Shown one piece after another: positions 9,089 to 18,955 of a DNA stretch of 64,000 bases. The DNA is from an uncultured Phocaeicola sp. (lineage in GTDB: Bacteria > Bacteroidota > Bacteroidia > Bacteroidales > Bacteroidaceae): assembly GCA_948566455.1 (NCBI GenBank), contig CAOYQO010000003.1:108021-172020 (forward strand). The letters run 5' to 3'. The translations under genes were made by a program, and so were the position numbers. The notes under the pieces are model-generated. The model worked only from the letters and a program-made list of their open reading frames with translations, made no database searches and was not told the DNA's origin. Numbering within the stretch: position 1 is the first letter of the stretch; each line of letters starts with the position of its first letter.

Positions 9089-11473
9089 ATGAAAAAACGA
9101 TTCCTATGCTTTTGTTTATGCCTGTATTGTATAGGACTATGGGCGGCCAATACTTCTTTTAAGAAGACAGGAAATGATTTGTTGTTTCTTTTGCCTCAGG
9201 GAAATGTGAAATTGGAATTTTGTACAGATGATATGTTCCGTGTACGTCATTCTCAAGGTACCGTGTTCGCTGAAAATGAGCAGTGGATGGTTCGTAAATA
9301 TGATTTTACTCCTGTACACTATACAGTGGAAGATAAAGGAACTGCATGGTTGATTACGACCGGAAAACTGATTATAGAGGCTACCAAGAATCCGTTCTGT
9401 CTTACTGTTTCTGATAGAAACGGTAAGATGCTTTATACGGAACTTGCGGAACAACGTTTTTATAAGGATTCTGTCAAGACAAAAGCTGTTCTACAGCCGG
9501 ATGAACATTTCTTTGGCTTTGGGGAACGTATGGATTTCATGGATCAGCGAGGGCGTAAGGTCTATCTGAATGTAGAGTTGGGAAGAGGGATAAAACCGGC
9601 TGTAGGAGGAAAAGATATTTTACGTGCCAATTATTGTCCCGTACCTTTTATGATGAGTACCAAAGGATATGGTTTGTTCTTTCATACTCCGTTTGCTACC
9701 GAATGGAATATGGGATGGGACAGTAGTGACTATTATTCATTCAAAGCTTTTGGCGGTGATTTGGACTATTATTTTATTTATGGTCCCGATTTTTATACCA
9801 TGGTTGACAGATATACGGAATTGACCGGAAAATCCCCCATGCTTCCTCGTTTTGCAATGGGGTTGCATGTCGGTACTTATTCCGGTGGAACCTGGAAGAA
9901 TGAAGAGATGACTTCCGATAAATATCCGCCTGCTTTATGTAAACGTTTGCGTGAGGAAGGAGTGCCTTTTGATTTGCTTTGGCTAGATTCTACCTGGAGA
10001 CTGTTTAATACCACTTACGGAAATGGTGGTTGCTGTTTTGAATGGCGCAATACGTTCAAAGATCCGAAAGCTATGTTTGACAGTTGCTATGCGCAAAATG
10101 TAAAAATGGTGGGGCTTCATATCCGTTCTATATTAGATAATGGTCCTGAATATCATCTATTGGATAAGGCGCGTGAACAGGGAAACGTGCTGTATCCAGG
10201 AGCCAAGACAGAAGGGGTAGTGAATTTCTTTGATCCGAAAGCAGTAGATTGGTGGTGGGAGAACGGAGTAATGAAAGTCGCTTCTATCGGGGCTAAGTTT
10301 GTGAAAACGGATGTCGGAGGAACGATGGACCTGAAAGGACTTCATAATATTTTTCCTTTAGCTTATGCGGAGGCTCCCTATCGTAAATTTCAGGAATATA
10401 ATAATATGAGGGGGTTGACACATACTCGTGAAGGTTATGCGGGAATTCAGCGTTATCCTTATATCTGGGCCGGAGATTGGGGGAGTGAATGGCAGTGGTT
10501 TGAACCGGTGATACGTGCAGGACTTAATATTGGTATGAGTGGTGTGGGTAACTGGACTCATTGCATGGGAGGATTTGAACAATATTCTCCTTACGATACA
10601 GAATTATATACTCGTTGGGTACAGTTCGGTATGTTTTCACCTATCGCCATGGTGTTCGGTATGGACCATCCCCGTTACCATGAACCTTGGACTTATGGTC
10701 CGGAGGCTTTGGCCAATTTCATCAAATATGATAGTTTGCGTTATACATTGATTCCTTATATTTATAGTAATGCCTATCAACTTTATAAAACGGCACGTCC
10801 CATGATGACTCCTTTAGTGATGGACTATCCTCAGGATGAGAATACTTATCAGCTGACACGTCAGTATATGTTCGGGCCATGGATGATGGTTTGTCCTGTC
10901 ACTACCAAAGGTGCACTGAGCCAACATGTTTATTTTCCCGGTGGAGAATGGTTTGATTATGAAACCGGTGAGCGTTACGAGGGCCGTCAATATAAATCTT
11001 TTCTTACTCCGTTGGATGTGTTGCCTATCTATATAAAAGCCGGAGCTATTATTCCCATGCAACCTGTTATGCAGTGGGTAGATCAGCACCCTGTAGAGAT
11101 GATAACATTGGATGTCTATCCGTCAGGCATTTCTTCTTATGAGATGTATGAAGATGATGGTATATCAATGGATTATCAAAAAGGGATTGGTTCATTGACC
11201 CGTTTTACCAGCAGGCTTGCTGATGATAGTTGGACGTTTACTGCAGATAAACCGGTAGGGAAGTACAAACCTGCCAAGCACACTTATCTAGTAAAGGCTT
11301 ATTTGCAGAACGTTCCGCAATCTGTGATAGAAAATGGTAAATCGTTGCCCGTTCTTTCATCAGTTACAGATGCAGAGCGGAATACAGGCTGGTTTTATGA
11401 TATAGAGCATAAACGTTTGTATGTGAAGACAGCCGGAGATAACCGTCAGAAAATTGAAATTGTGGTACAATAA
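9089..11473 (+). CDS. GH31 family alpha-glycosidase, exported
   Basis: 794 residues. The ATG at 9089 begins a signal peptide (MKKRFLCFCLCLYCIGLWAA); a TTG at 9062 would add nine residues and overlap the preceding gene, so it is rejected. An N-terminal galactose-mutarotase-like beta-sandwich is followed by a TIM barrel with GH31 landmarks: the nucleophile Asp408 in KTDVGG and acid/base Asp463 in AGDWGSEW. Two C-terminal beta domains follow, including the EDDG motif typical of the family. GH31 enzymes release alpha-linked glucose, xylose or galactose; the substrate here is unknown. The gene is 18 nt upstream of the alpha/beta hydrolase gene, in a GH2-GH31-hydrolase operon. Confidence 0.9.
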   Translation: MKKRFLCFCLCLYCIGLWAANTSFKKTGNDLLFLLPQGNVKLEFCTDDMFRVRHSQGTVFAENEQWMVRKYDFTPVHYTVEDKGTAWLITTGKLIIEATKNPFCLTVSDRNGKMLYTELAEQRFYKDSVKTKAVLQPDEHFFGFGERMDFMDQRGRKVYLNVELGRGIKPAVGGKDILRANYCPVPFMMSTKGYGLFFHTPFATEWNMGWDSSDYYSFKAFGGDLDYYFIYGPDFYTMVDRYTELTGKSPMLPRFAMGLHVGTYSGGTWKNEEMTSDKYPPALCKRLREEGVPFDLLWLDSTWRLFNTTYGNGGCCFEWRNTFKDPKAMFDSCYAQNVKMVGLHIRSILDNGPEYHLLDKAREQGNVLYPGAKTEGVVNFFDPKAVDWWWENGVMKVASIGAKFVKTDVGGTMDLKGLHNIFPLAYAEAPYRKFQEYNNMRGLTHTREGYAGIQRYPYIWAGDWGSEWQWFEPVIRAGLNIGMSGVGNWTHCMGGFEQYSPYDTELYTRWVQFGMFSPIAMVFGMDHPRYHEPWTYGPEALANFIKYDSLRYTLIPYIYSNAYQLYKTARPMMTPLVMDYPQDENTYQLTRQYMFGPWMMVCPVTTKGALSQHVYFPGGEWFDYETGERYEGRQYKSFLTPLDVLPIYIKAGAIIPMQPVMQWVDQHPVEMITLDVYPSGISSYEMYEDDGISMDYQKGIGSLTRFTSRLADDSWTFTADKPVGKYKPAKHTYLVKAYLQNVPQSVIENGKSLPVLSSVTDAERNTGWFYDIEHKRLYVKTAGDNRQKIEIVVQ

Positions 11474-11490
11474 CTTAAAGGGATGATTCT

Positions 11491-13491
11491 ATGAGAAAAA
11501 TTATCGGTTTTCGCACTTTATGTGTAGGTTTGGGAATATGGGTGGGGACTGTTGTGGTTTCTGCTCAGGGGGAGTTCAAGGCATTACCTTGGAGTCAAAG
11601 TACCGCTTATAATTCTTATCTGATGCGTGATGTACATCGGCAGTTTGCATCCCGGCAGTTAGCCATTCAGCAAGCATTTACTTCTCCTGCCGGGATGCAG
11701 GAGTACCTGGAGGGTTGCCGTGAACGATATAAACAAATAGTAGGTACTTTTCCTGAAAAAGAGAATTTAAATGTTCAGGTGGTGGGGAAGATACAAGGTA
11801 CCGGCTATCATATAGAGAAAATAATTTTTGAAAGCAAGCCTGGCCGCTATGTCACAGCACATCTTTATATGCCGGAGAACATGACTGTTCCTGTTCCGGC
11901 AACATTGGAACTTTGCGGACATGGATTGAATGGTAAAGGTTCTTCGTCTCATGCCGCTATGCTGATGGCATCCAATGGTATTGCTGTACTAGTGGTAGAT
12001 CCCATAGGCCAGGGAGAACGGTTGCAACTTATTGATAGGGAAGGAAAACCACTGACACGGGGGGCTACCACGGAACATACCTTACTGAATGCGGGCTTTA
12101 ACTTGCTTGGTACTAGTTTGGCGGCACAGGAATATTGGGATAATCATCGGGCTTTGGACTATTTATTGACTCGTAAGGATATTGATCCGGAGCGTATCGG
12201 AGTATATGGATCTTCTGGTGGTGGTACTCAGACCGCTTATTATATAGGTTTGGATCCCCGTGTAAAGGTAGCGGCCATTTGTAGTTTCTTTTCTACCCGA
12301 GAACGTACTATGGAGTTGCAAGGTCCTTCCGATGGTTGCCAACATATACCATACGAAGGGCGTGAACAACTGGAAGTACCTGATTTTGCTTTAATGATGG
12401 CTCCACGGCCTTTATTGATTTTAAGCGGTAAATATGATTTTGTCGATTTATGGGGTGCACAACAAGGGTTTGCTGAATTACAACAGTGCTATAAAGTATT
12501 GGGAGTTCCCGAAAAGGTGGATATGCTGACAGTAGAAACAGGGCATGGACTTGGAACTGAAAAAAGGCAAAAGTTGGTCAGTTGGTTCAAGCGTTGGCTG
12601 AAAGATGATCAATCTCCGGTGAAGAAATCGGCACAAGACCGTTTCCGGTTGTCTGATATGCTTTGTACGACTAAAGGACAGGTGAATGTATCTATGCCTG
12701 GAGCACTCAGTATTATGCAGGAAAATGTGAATCAGCTGGATGAGTGGGCTTCCAAGCGTGAGGCGTTTCTTTCGAAAGGAAAGAAAACTGTCCAAGCAAA
12801 GATGCTGGATTTGTTAGGTCTTAAAGGTCTTCCTGACCATAAAATAAGAATTGAGGCAACCGGACATGATTCAATGCGTGAATATGAACAATATAAGTTT
12901 CAGCTTATAAGGGAAGGGGAGATGCCTGTTCCTTGTATTCTTATCATGCCGTCCAGAGCGAATGCTGATTCTCCTGTTGAGTTAAGGTTACAGGAAGAGG
13001 GAAAAGGAACTTATTTGAGTGAATATGCGAATTTTGCTGCTGCCTTGACGGAAGGAAAAATCTTGTTGTTGGCAGATTTGCGCGGATTTGGGGAAACAAC
13101 GGATCCTGCATTCTATACGGATGCTAAATATTGGAACCGTGAGTATCGCAATGCAATGGTCAGTATGCATATAGGGCGTCCTATTATGGGACAACGTGTT
13201 GTCGATATTTTGACTTTGCTTGATTTTTGTTCAGAACACGAATTTCTGAAAGGACACCCCGTCAAGGTATTTGCCAATGGTATTTATGGTCCGGTTGCAA
13301 TTCATGCTGCTTATTTGGATGAAAGAATCAACAGTGTGGAGATAAAACATAGCGTGAAGACTTGGAAGGAATACATTGAGAGGCCTATGCAGTGGGATAT
13401 GTATTCTAATGTGTTGTATGGTGCTTTGAAATATTATGATTTACCGGATTTGATAAGGTTAAGCAATTGTCCCATTTGTTTTGCAGATTAA
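11491..13491 (+). CDS. Two-domain alpha/beta hydrolase, probable polysaccharide esterase
   Basis: 666 residues with a signal peptide ending near VSAQ (residue ~26). The first half is an acetyl-xylan-esterase/dienelactone-hydrolase-like fold: oxyanion region around ELCGHGLNG, nucleophile Ser242 in the elbow GSSGG, an Asp in KYDFVD and a His in ETGHGL. The second half (~390-666) repeats the hydrolase outline (ADLRGFGETTD and a later YGPVAIHA) but lacks a clear GxSxG serine, so it looks like a degenerate duplicate. In a pectin locus an acetyl- or methyl-ester of galacturonan is the likely target. A shine-like GGGAT lies before the ATG. Domain borders are estimated by eye. Confidence 0.75.
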   Translation: MRKIIGFRTLCVGLGIWVGTVVVSAQGEFKALPWSQSTAYNSYLMRDVHRQFASRQLAIQQAFTSPAGMQEYLEGCRERYKQIVGTFPEKENLNVQVVGKIQGTGYHIEKIIFESKPGRYVTAHLYMPENMTVPVPATLELCGHGLNGKGSSSHAAMLMASNGIAVLVVDPIGQGERLQLIDREGKPLTRGATTEHTLLNAGFNLLGTSLAAQEYWDNHRALDYLLTRKDIDPERIGVYGSSGGGTQTAYYIGLDPRVKVAAICSFFSTRERTMELQGPSDGCQHIPYEGREQLEVPDFALMMAPRPLLILSGKYDFVDLWGAQQGFAELQQCYKVLGVPEKVDMLTVETGHGLGTEKRQKLVSWFKRWLKDDQSPVKKSAQDRFRLSDMLCTTKGQVNVSMPGALSIMQENVNQLDEWASKREAFLSKGKKTVQAKMLDLLGLKGLPDHKIRIEATGHDSMREYEQYKFQLIREGEMPVPCILIMPSRANADSPVELRLQEEGKGTYLSEYANFAAALTEGKILLLADLRGFGETTDPAFYTDAKYWNREYRNAMVSMHIGRPIMGQRVVDILTLLDFCSEHEFLKGHPVKVFANGIYGPVAIHAAYLDERINSVEIKHSVKTWKEYIERPMQWDMYSNVLYGALKYYDLPDLIRLSNCPICFAD

Positions 13492-13506
13492 AAAATAGAA
13501 TTCATT

Positions 13507-13567
13507 TCCACTGTAGGAGCATATTAAATGCCCAAAGGAGGGCACAGTAATCTGCTCCTGCAGTGGA
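13507..13567. repeat. Nested hairpin between convergent genes
   Basis: TCCACTGTAGGAGCA (13507-13521) pairs with TGCTCCTGCAGTGGA (13553-13567) over 15 bp with one T-G wobble, and inside it TGCCC pairs with GGGCA around 13529-13543. It separates the convergent hydrolase and cupin genes, and probably ends transcription or protects both 3' ends, though no T-run follows on either side. Confidence 0.6.
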
Positions 13568-13584
13568 TGGAATATATGGCTTGT

Positions 13585-14076
13585 CTATTTCTTTTCCAGG
13601 AAATCAGCACGCATCGGACTGAAACAATCTATCAGCATACCCGGTTCCAGACATACACAACCATGCACAGCATCCGGTTCCTTATACAGACAGTCGCCGG
13701 CCGATACAATTTTTTTCACACCATTGATGATAAACTCAAATTTTCCACTTTCCACATAAGTCACTTGTGAATGGATATGATGGTGGACAGCTCCTACAGC
13801 TCCCTTTTCAAATTTTACTTTAACAACCATGATGTCATCATTGTAACCCATGATCTGGCGCACTACACCTTCGCCTGCAGGTTCCCATTCTTTGCCTTCT
13901 GCAAAAATGAAGTTTTCACTACCTGTTTTCATAACCTTTTTTTCAGTGTTTTTGTTTGTTTCTTCAGTACACTCTTTGTTGCTCTCTTTTTTTTCACTTT
14001 GTGCATTGCAGCTCTGCAATAGTAGTGGTGCCATCAAGGCGCAAGCATACAATGCGGTTCTTACCTTACGATTCAT
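13585..14076 (-). CDS. KdgF-like cupin lipoprotein
   Basis: 163 residues from the ATG at 14076. The upstream in-frame ATG at 14121 lies inside a promoter -7 box and is rejected. The chosen start gives a lipoprotein signal (lipobox LLQSC) followed by a Lys/Glu-rich linker. The rest is a single cupin barrel with the metal-binding cluster HHHIHSQ and later Glu and His residues. KdgF-family cupins speed the opening of 4,5-unsaturated galacturonate, the product of pectate lyase, to the linear keto form. KdgF is usually a cytoplasmic protein of ~110 residues; a lipid-anchored version would act in the periplasm or at the surface. It is the only gene of the locus on the minus strand and has its own promoter. 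Confidence 0.75.
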   Translation of the reverse strand: MNRKVRTALYACALMAPLLLQSCNAQSEKKESNKECTEETNKNTEKKVMKTGSENFIFAEGKEWEPAGEGVVRQIMGYNDDIMVVKVKFEKGAVGAVHHHIHSQVTYVESGKFEFIINGVKKIVSAGDCLYKEPDAVHGCVCLEPGMLIDCFSPMRADFLEKK

Positions 14077-14118
14077 GATCTTGCATTTAATATAAAATGA
14101 ATAACTAAAACTTTTCTT

Positions 14119-14126
14119 CAAATATA
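14119..14126 (-). promoter_or_regulatory. -7 box for the cupin gene
   Basis: On the minus strand this reads TATATTTG, matching TAnnTTTG, 43 nt before the ATG at 14076. Confidence 0.6.
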
Positions 14127-14264
14127 CTTATAATATGGGGAGGGTAGTTCGTCGTGATTAAAATATACGAGGAAAAGACCAAATATTACAAATCCAAGCT
14201 CCGGAAAATGGCTTATTTTGCTTCATAATGATATTTAAACTTGAATCAAAACACTAAAACAACA

Positions 14265-15878
14265 ATGAAAAGCACATTAAAGAAGAACTGGGAAAGAATT
14301 GTCCTTTGCCTGTGCATGGCAAATTTTGCTTGTATAGGTATAGCCCAAACTAATAAAAAATTAGATGACCAAGTTATAAATACGATGAAAACCGCCACTC
14401 GGTTTATGATGAACAAAGTGAGTTATAATGGTGGCTTCGTATGGAATTATTTGCCGGATATGTCCCGCTCATGGGGAGAAATGGAAGCCAAGAGGACAAT
14501 GGTATGGATTCAGCCGCCGGGAACTCCTTCTGTCGGTCATTTGTTGCTTGACGCTTATCATGCTACAGGAGATGAGTATTATTATGAAGCTGCGAAAAAA
14601 GTGGCTAACACCTTGATTTGGGGACAGCTTGAATGTGGCGGATGGAATTATGTGTTCGATTTTGCAGGAGAGAACTCCTTAAAGTCCTGGTATGATACCG
14701 TTGGTAAAAATGGCTGGCGTCTGGAAGAATTTCAACATTATTATGGAAATGCGACTTACGATGATGCGGGTACTATGGAGGCTGCCAAATTTCTACTTCG
14801 TATGTATGTGGAAAAAAATGATCCTGCTTTCCGTCCGGCTTTGGAGAAAACCATTGATTTTGTCTTGAAAAGTCAATATCCGGTGGGTGGATGGCCTCAA
14901 CGGTATCCTTTGATGTATGATCACCCTTTTCAAGGTAAGAAAGATTATTCGTCTTTTATTACTCTGAATGATGATGTGATTCCTGATGCGACCGAGTTTT
15001 TGATTCAATGCTATCAGGCAATGGGGTTGCAAGGGGTAAAGGAGCCTATTATGCGTGCTATGTACTTGATGATTTCCCTTCAACAAGGGGAACCTTATGC
15101 AGGCTGGGCGGACCAATATACAGTAGATGATTTGAAACCGGCTCATGCCCGTTCTTATGAACCGCGCAGTGTGAACACCGGTACTACCGTCCGTCTTGTT
15201 AATTTAATGATGGATTACTATAAACTTACAGCTGATACTCGTTTCCTGTCGGGGATTCCTGCTGCAATTCGTTTTTTGGAATCAATGAAATTACCGGAAT
15301 CGGATGTGAAGAAATGGAAGAGTCAGTCGACTAATCCGGAAGCTATTTTGGTTCCTCGTTTTGTAGATCCTGATACTGGTAAACCACTGTATGTCCATCG
15401 TAAGGGAAGTAATGTGAAAAACGGTACTTATTATATAGATCAGAATATAGAAAATACAATAGCTCATTATAATTCGGCAACTTTTGTGAATCCTGGTGAA
15501 CTGCGTCGTCGTTATGAGGAAGTGAAAAAACTTCCTGTATCCGAATTGGCGAAGAATTCACCTTTGCTGCAGGATCATTTGGTTCCTTTACCTAAATATT
15601 ATACTCGTTTACGTGGAAAAGCTACGGAAGAAGTTGCCCGGAAATTGGTGAAATCACTGACTAAGGACGGTTGCTGGCTCTCTCCTTTAAAGTCAACCTC
15701 GAACCCGTATAAGCCATATACTGTTTCAGGACCTAGTGAGGAAACGAAATATATAGCTACCTTTGTAGGGGACGAGCACGATACATCACCTTATCCGTGT
15801 ACCACCGGAGAATTGTGCATCTCTGTTGGAGATTATATTGATAATATGATAAAATTAATTAGTTACCTTGAAAAGTAA
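14265..15878 (+). CDS. pelA: PL10 family pectate lyase, exported
   Basis: 537 residues from the ATG at 14265 (a TTG at 14241 would precede it without benefit). A signal peptide ends near GIAQ. The body resembles the pectic-acid-lyase family PL10 (PelA/Pel-15E type), an (alpha/alpha)3 toroid that cuts polygalacturonate by Ca-dependent beta-elimination, giving 4,5-unsaturated oligosaccharides. Family-like segments include GGWPQRYP, an ITLNDD motif with acidic calcium-binding residues, and WADQY. The product would feed the neighbouring KdgF-like cupin. An alternative would be an uncharacterised alpha/alpha-toroid lyase, but the PL10 match looks good by eye. Confidence 0.85.
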   Translation: MKSTLKKNWERIVLCLCMANFACIGIAQTNKKLDDQVINTMKTATRFMMNKVSYNGGFVWNYLPDMSRSWGEMEAKRTMVWIQPPGTPSVGHLLLDAYHATGDEYYYEAAKKVANTLIWGQLECGGWNYVFDFAGENSLKSWYDTVGKNGWRLEEFQHYYGNATYDDAGTMEAAKFLLRMYVEKNDPAFRPALEKTIDFVLKSQYPVGGWPQRYPLMYDHPFQGKKDYSSFITLNDDVIPDATEFLIQCYQAMGLQGVKEPIMRAMYLMISLQQGEPYAGWADQYTVDDLKPAHARSYEPRSVNTGTTVRLVNLMMDYYKLTADTRFLSGIPAAIRFLESMKLPESDVKKWKSQSTNPEAILVPRFVDPDTGKPLYVHRKGSNVKNGTYYIDQNIENTIAHYNSATFVNPGELRRRYEEVKKLPVSELAKNSPLLQDHLVPLPKYYTRLRGKATEEVARKLVKSLTKDGCWLSPLKSTSNPYKPYTVSGPSEETKYIATFVGDEHDTSPYPCTTGELCISVGDYIDNMIKLISYLEK

Positions 15879-15898
15879 AGTTTGTTAGGTATAGGTTT

Positions 15899-17059
15899 AT
15901 GAAGAATACTGTAATTTGTTTATTGTTGTTCGGGATAAGTCTGACGGCTTCTGCTCAAGAAAAGGTGGAAACAGTTTCTATGCGTTATGAAACGCAGAAT
16001 GATATGCCGCTGTTCTATCAGAAGATGAAAGAAAACCTGACTTATCCTATGGCATGGGGAAATTCTTCCATCCGAAATTTCGAAAAGTGGCGTGAGGAAG
16101 CTCGAAAAACGTTATTGGATTGTATGTTGCCTGCTCCTCCTGCTACGGCTTTTGATAAGGAAGTGATAGATACCGAGCAACGGAATGGATATAGGGCGGA
16201 GAAGATTTTGTTCAGTGTTTCGGAATATTCTCGTGTTCCTGCTTATCTGTTGGTTCCTGCCGGGAATGGCCCGTTCCCGGCAGTATTGCTGCTTCACGAT
16301 CACGGTGCACATTTTTCGATAGGGAAAGAGAAGATGGTACGTCCGTTCGGTGTGGAAGCATCTGTACTGGCCGATGCGGACGATTGGGCGGAAAAATGTT
16401 ATGACAAACAGTATGTAGGTGATTATCTGGCAAGTCACGGATATGTAGTGCTTGCTGTGGATGCCTTGTTTTGGGGGGAACGGGGACGTAAGGAAGGAGT
16501 ACGCTATGACTCACAGCAAGCGTTGGCGGCCAATATGTTACAGATGGGAATGTCTTGGGGAGCCTTGATAGCCTGGGATGATATTCGTAGCGCGGAATTT
16601 CTGGCCTCATTGCCCATGGTTCATAAGGAAAAGATAGGTACTATGGGATTTTCTATGGGAGCACATCGTGCCTGGATGGTCAGTGCCGCTACAGATGTGG
16701 TGAAGGCAGGCGCTGCTGTGTGCTGGATGAATACTACAGATAGCTTAATGACACTTACCAATAATCAGAACAAAGGTGGGTCTGCTTATTCCATGATTAT
16801 TCCCGGAATACGGAATTGGATGGATTATCCTCATGTGGCATCTATCGCCTGTCCCAAACCGATGTTGTTCATCAATGGCTTGCGGGACAAACTTTTTCCT
16901 GTAAAGGGCGTTGAAAGCGCTTTCTCTACCATGCAGGATGTATGGAAGAGTCAATCGGTAGAAAATCTGTTGACCACCAAGTTCTATGATTTGCCCCATT
17001 TTTGCAGTAAGGAGATACAGGATGATATACTTGAGTTCTTTAATCAAAATTTAAAATAG
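15899..17059 (+). CDS. Exported alpha/beta hydrolase, probable pectin esterase
   Basis: 386 residues with a signal peptide ending at TASAQ. It has the dienelactone-hydrolase/acetyl-xylan-esterase outline: a LLLHDHG oxyanion segment, nucleophile Ser252 in GFSMG, Asp in NGLRDKLF and His in LPHFC near the C terminus. Between strand 3 and the elbow is a long insertion. In pectin loci such hydrolases remove acetyl or methyl groups from galacturonan; it could belong to a newer CE family, but I cannot confirm this without comparison. It is 20 nt after the PL10 stop and 6 nt before the CE12-CE8 gene, so all three are likely one transcript. Confidence 0.75.
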   Translation: MKNTVICLLLFGISLTASAQEKVETVSMRYETQNDMPLFYQKMKENLTYPMAWGNSSIRNFEKWREEARKTLLDCMLPAPPATAFDKEVIDTEQRNGYRAEKILFSVSEYSRVPAYLLVPAGNGPFPAVLLLHDHGAHFSIGKEKMVRPFGVEASVLADADDWAEKCYDKQYVGDYLASHGYVVLAVDALFWGERGRKEGVRYDSQQALAANMLQMGMSWGALIAWDDIRSAEFLASLPMVHKEKIGTMGFSMGAHRAWMVSAATDVVKAGAAVCWMNTTDSLMTLTNNQNKGGSAYSMIIPGIRNWMDYPHVASIACPKPMLFINGLRDKLFPVKGVESAFSTMQDVWKSQSVENLLTTKFYDLPHFCSKEIQDDILEFFNQNLK

Positions 17060-17065
17060 AAAGCG

Positions 17066-18793
17066 ATGAAAATTAAGATGTTGATGGCATTTGTTGCCTT
17101 GTTATTGTTTTCTGCTTTTACGGCAGACCGCACAATTACTATCTTTATGATAGGTGACTCGACTATGGCCAACAAACCCTTAGAGGGAGGTAATCAGGAA
17201 CGTGGATGGGGCCATGTGCTGGGAGGATATTTCAGTGAGAATATTCGTGTGGAAAACCATGCTAGAAATGGTCGGAGTTCTAAAAGTTTTATTGATGAAG
17301 GATTGTGGGAGGTAGTAATTAATAAAGTAAAGCCGGGTGATTATGTTTTTATTCAGTTTGGGCATAATGATGAGAAGGCCGATAAGAAACGTCATACTGA
17401 TCCCGGATCTACTTTTGATGCCAATCTACGCCGTTTTGTAAAAGAAACACGTGCTAAAGGGGGAATTCCCGTGTTGTTCAATGCCATTGTCCGTCGTAAT
17501 TTCCGGAATAATAAAAATGCGGTAGCCGAAGATGATGTGCGCAAGGATTTGTCAAAGGGGAGTGTTTCTCAAGATGGAGAAGTGTTGATTGATACTCATG
17601 GAAAATATTTGGAGTCTCCGCGTAACGTGGCAAAAGAGTTGGATGTGCCTTTTGTGGATATGAACAAGATAACGCATGATTTGGTGCAGGAGATGGGGCC
17701 GGAGGCTTCAAAAAAATTGTTCATGTGGATTCCTGAAGGTGTGTGTGCAGCTTGTCCGAAAGGGCGTGAGGATAATACGCACCTGAATGTATATGGGGCG
17801 CGTACTATTGCTGGTTTGACAGTGGATGCTATAGCTAAAGAGGTTCCTGCATTGGCGCCTTTTGTACGTCATTATGATTTTGTAGTGGCAAAAGATGGCA
17901 GTGGTGATTTCTTTACCATTCAGGAAGCGATTCATGCTGTCCCCGATTTTCGTAAAGCAGGACGCACTACTATTCTAGTCCGTAAAGGGGTATATAAAGA
18001 AAAAGTGGTTATTCCTGAAAGCAAGATTAGTATTTCTTTGATAGGTGAGGACGGAGCAATTCTGACAAATGATGATTTTGCTTCTAAAAAGAACTATTTC
18101 GGAGAAGAAATGTCTACCTCCGGTTCATCAACCTGTTATATCTATGCTCCCGATTTCTATGCTGAGAATATCACTTTCGAGAATAGTGCCGGCAGAGTGG
18201 GGCAGGCAGTGGCCTGTTTTGTTAGTGGAGATCGCGCTTATTTCAAAAACTGTCGTTTTTTGGGAAATCAGGATACTTTGTACACTTATGGCAAAGACAG
18301 TCGTCAGTTTTATGACCATTGTTATATAGAGGGTACGGTGGATTTTATTTTTGGCTGGTCTACGGCATTGTTTAAGGATTGCACCATCCATAGTTTGGGT
18401 GATGGGTATGTTACCGCTCCTTCTACAGATCAAGGCAAAAAATATGGCTATGTTTTTATAGGCTGTAAATTGACGGGTGTGGCTGAGGCTCAGAAGGTGT
18501 ATTTGTCCCGTCCTTGGCGTCCTTATGCACAGGCTGTTTATATTCATTGTGATTTGGGAAAGCATATTCTTCCGGTGGGTTGGAACAACTGGGGCAAAAA
18601 AGAAAATGAGGAAACCGTATTCTATGCTGAATACCGGAATACGGGAGAAGGGGCGGCTACCGCTTCGCGTGCTTCGTTTGGAAAGCAGCTGAACGATATC
18701 GGTAATTATAATGAAGCACAGATTTTGGCAGGTGATGACGGGTGGAATCCGGTGGAAAATGGAAATGTATTGTTGCAGAATTTAAAGAGATAA
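17066..18793 (+). CDS. CE12-CE8 fusion: rhamnogalacturonan acetylesterase plus pectin methylesterase
   Basis: 575 residues with signal peptide MKIKMLMAFVALLLFSAFTA. Residues ~24-265 are an SGNH hydrolase of the rhamnogalacturonan acetylesterase type (CE12): Ser32 in GDSTM, Gly in a later NGRSSKSF block, Asn in FGHND (near residue 101), and Asp/His in DNTHLN. Residues ~270-575 are a canonical CE8 pectin methylesterase: GVYKEKV, GQAVA, QDTLY (Asp403), DFIFG (nucleophile Asp426) and SRPW. A single protein can therefore remove both acetyl and methyl esters, opening homogalacturonan to the PL10 lyase. It is the last gene of its operon and is followed by a terminator. Confidence 0.9.
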   Translation: MKIKMLMAFVALLLFSAFTADRTITIFMIGDSTMANKPLEGGNQERGWGHVLGGYFSENIRVENHARNGRSSKSFIDEGLWEVVINKVKPGDYVFIQFGHNDEKADKKRHTDPGSTFDANLRRFVKETRAKGGIPVLFNAIVRRNFRNNKNAVAEDDVRKDLSKGSVSQDGEVLIDTHGKYLESPRNVAKELDVPFVDMNKITHDLVQEMGPEASKKLFMWIPEGVCAACPKGREDNTHLNVYGARTIAGLTVDAIAKEVPALAPFVRHYDFVVAKDGSGDFFTIQEAIHAVPDFRKAGRTTILVRKGVYKEKVVIPESKISISLIGEDGAILTNDDFASKKNYFGEEMSTSGSSTCYIYAPDFYAENITFENSAGRVGQAVACFVSGDRAYFKNCRFLGNQDTLYTYGKDSRQFYDHCYIEGTVDFIFGWSTALFKDCTIHSLGDGYVTAPSTDQGKKYGYVFIGCKLTGVAEAQKVYLSRPWRPYAQAVYIHCDLGKHILPVGWNNWGKKENEETVFYAEYRNTGEGAATASRASFGKQLNDIGNYNEAQILAGDDGWNPVENGNVLLQNLKR

Positions 18794-18883
18794 GCTGTTC
18801 TTTCTACCAGTAATAATACTTTGTCACTGTAGGGAGGAATTCTATTTGTTCCTATGGAAAGTGTCAGGGAAGAGTAGAATGAT

Positions 18884-18920
18884 AAAGGGGGGGATTTAAC
18901 TTTTCCCCTTTTGTTTTTTT
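18884..18920 (+). terminator. Rho-independent terminator after the CE12-CE8 gene
   Basis: A short G-rich/C-rich stem (AAAGGGG at 18884-18890 with CCCCTTT at 18905-18911) is followed by a run of T broken by one G. It separates the enzyme operon from the regulator promoter. Confidence 0.7.
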
Positions 18921-18955
18921 AGGAGCTTGTATATCAGTATCTCTCGTTTTTTATG

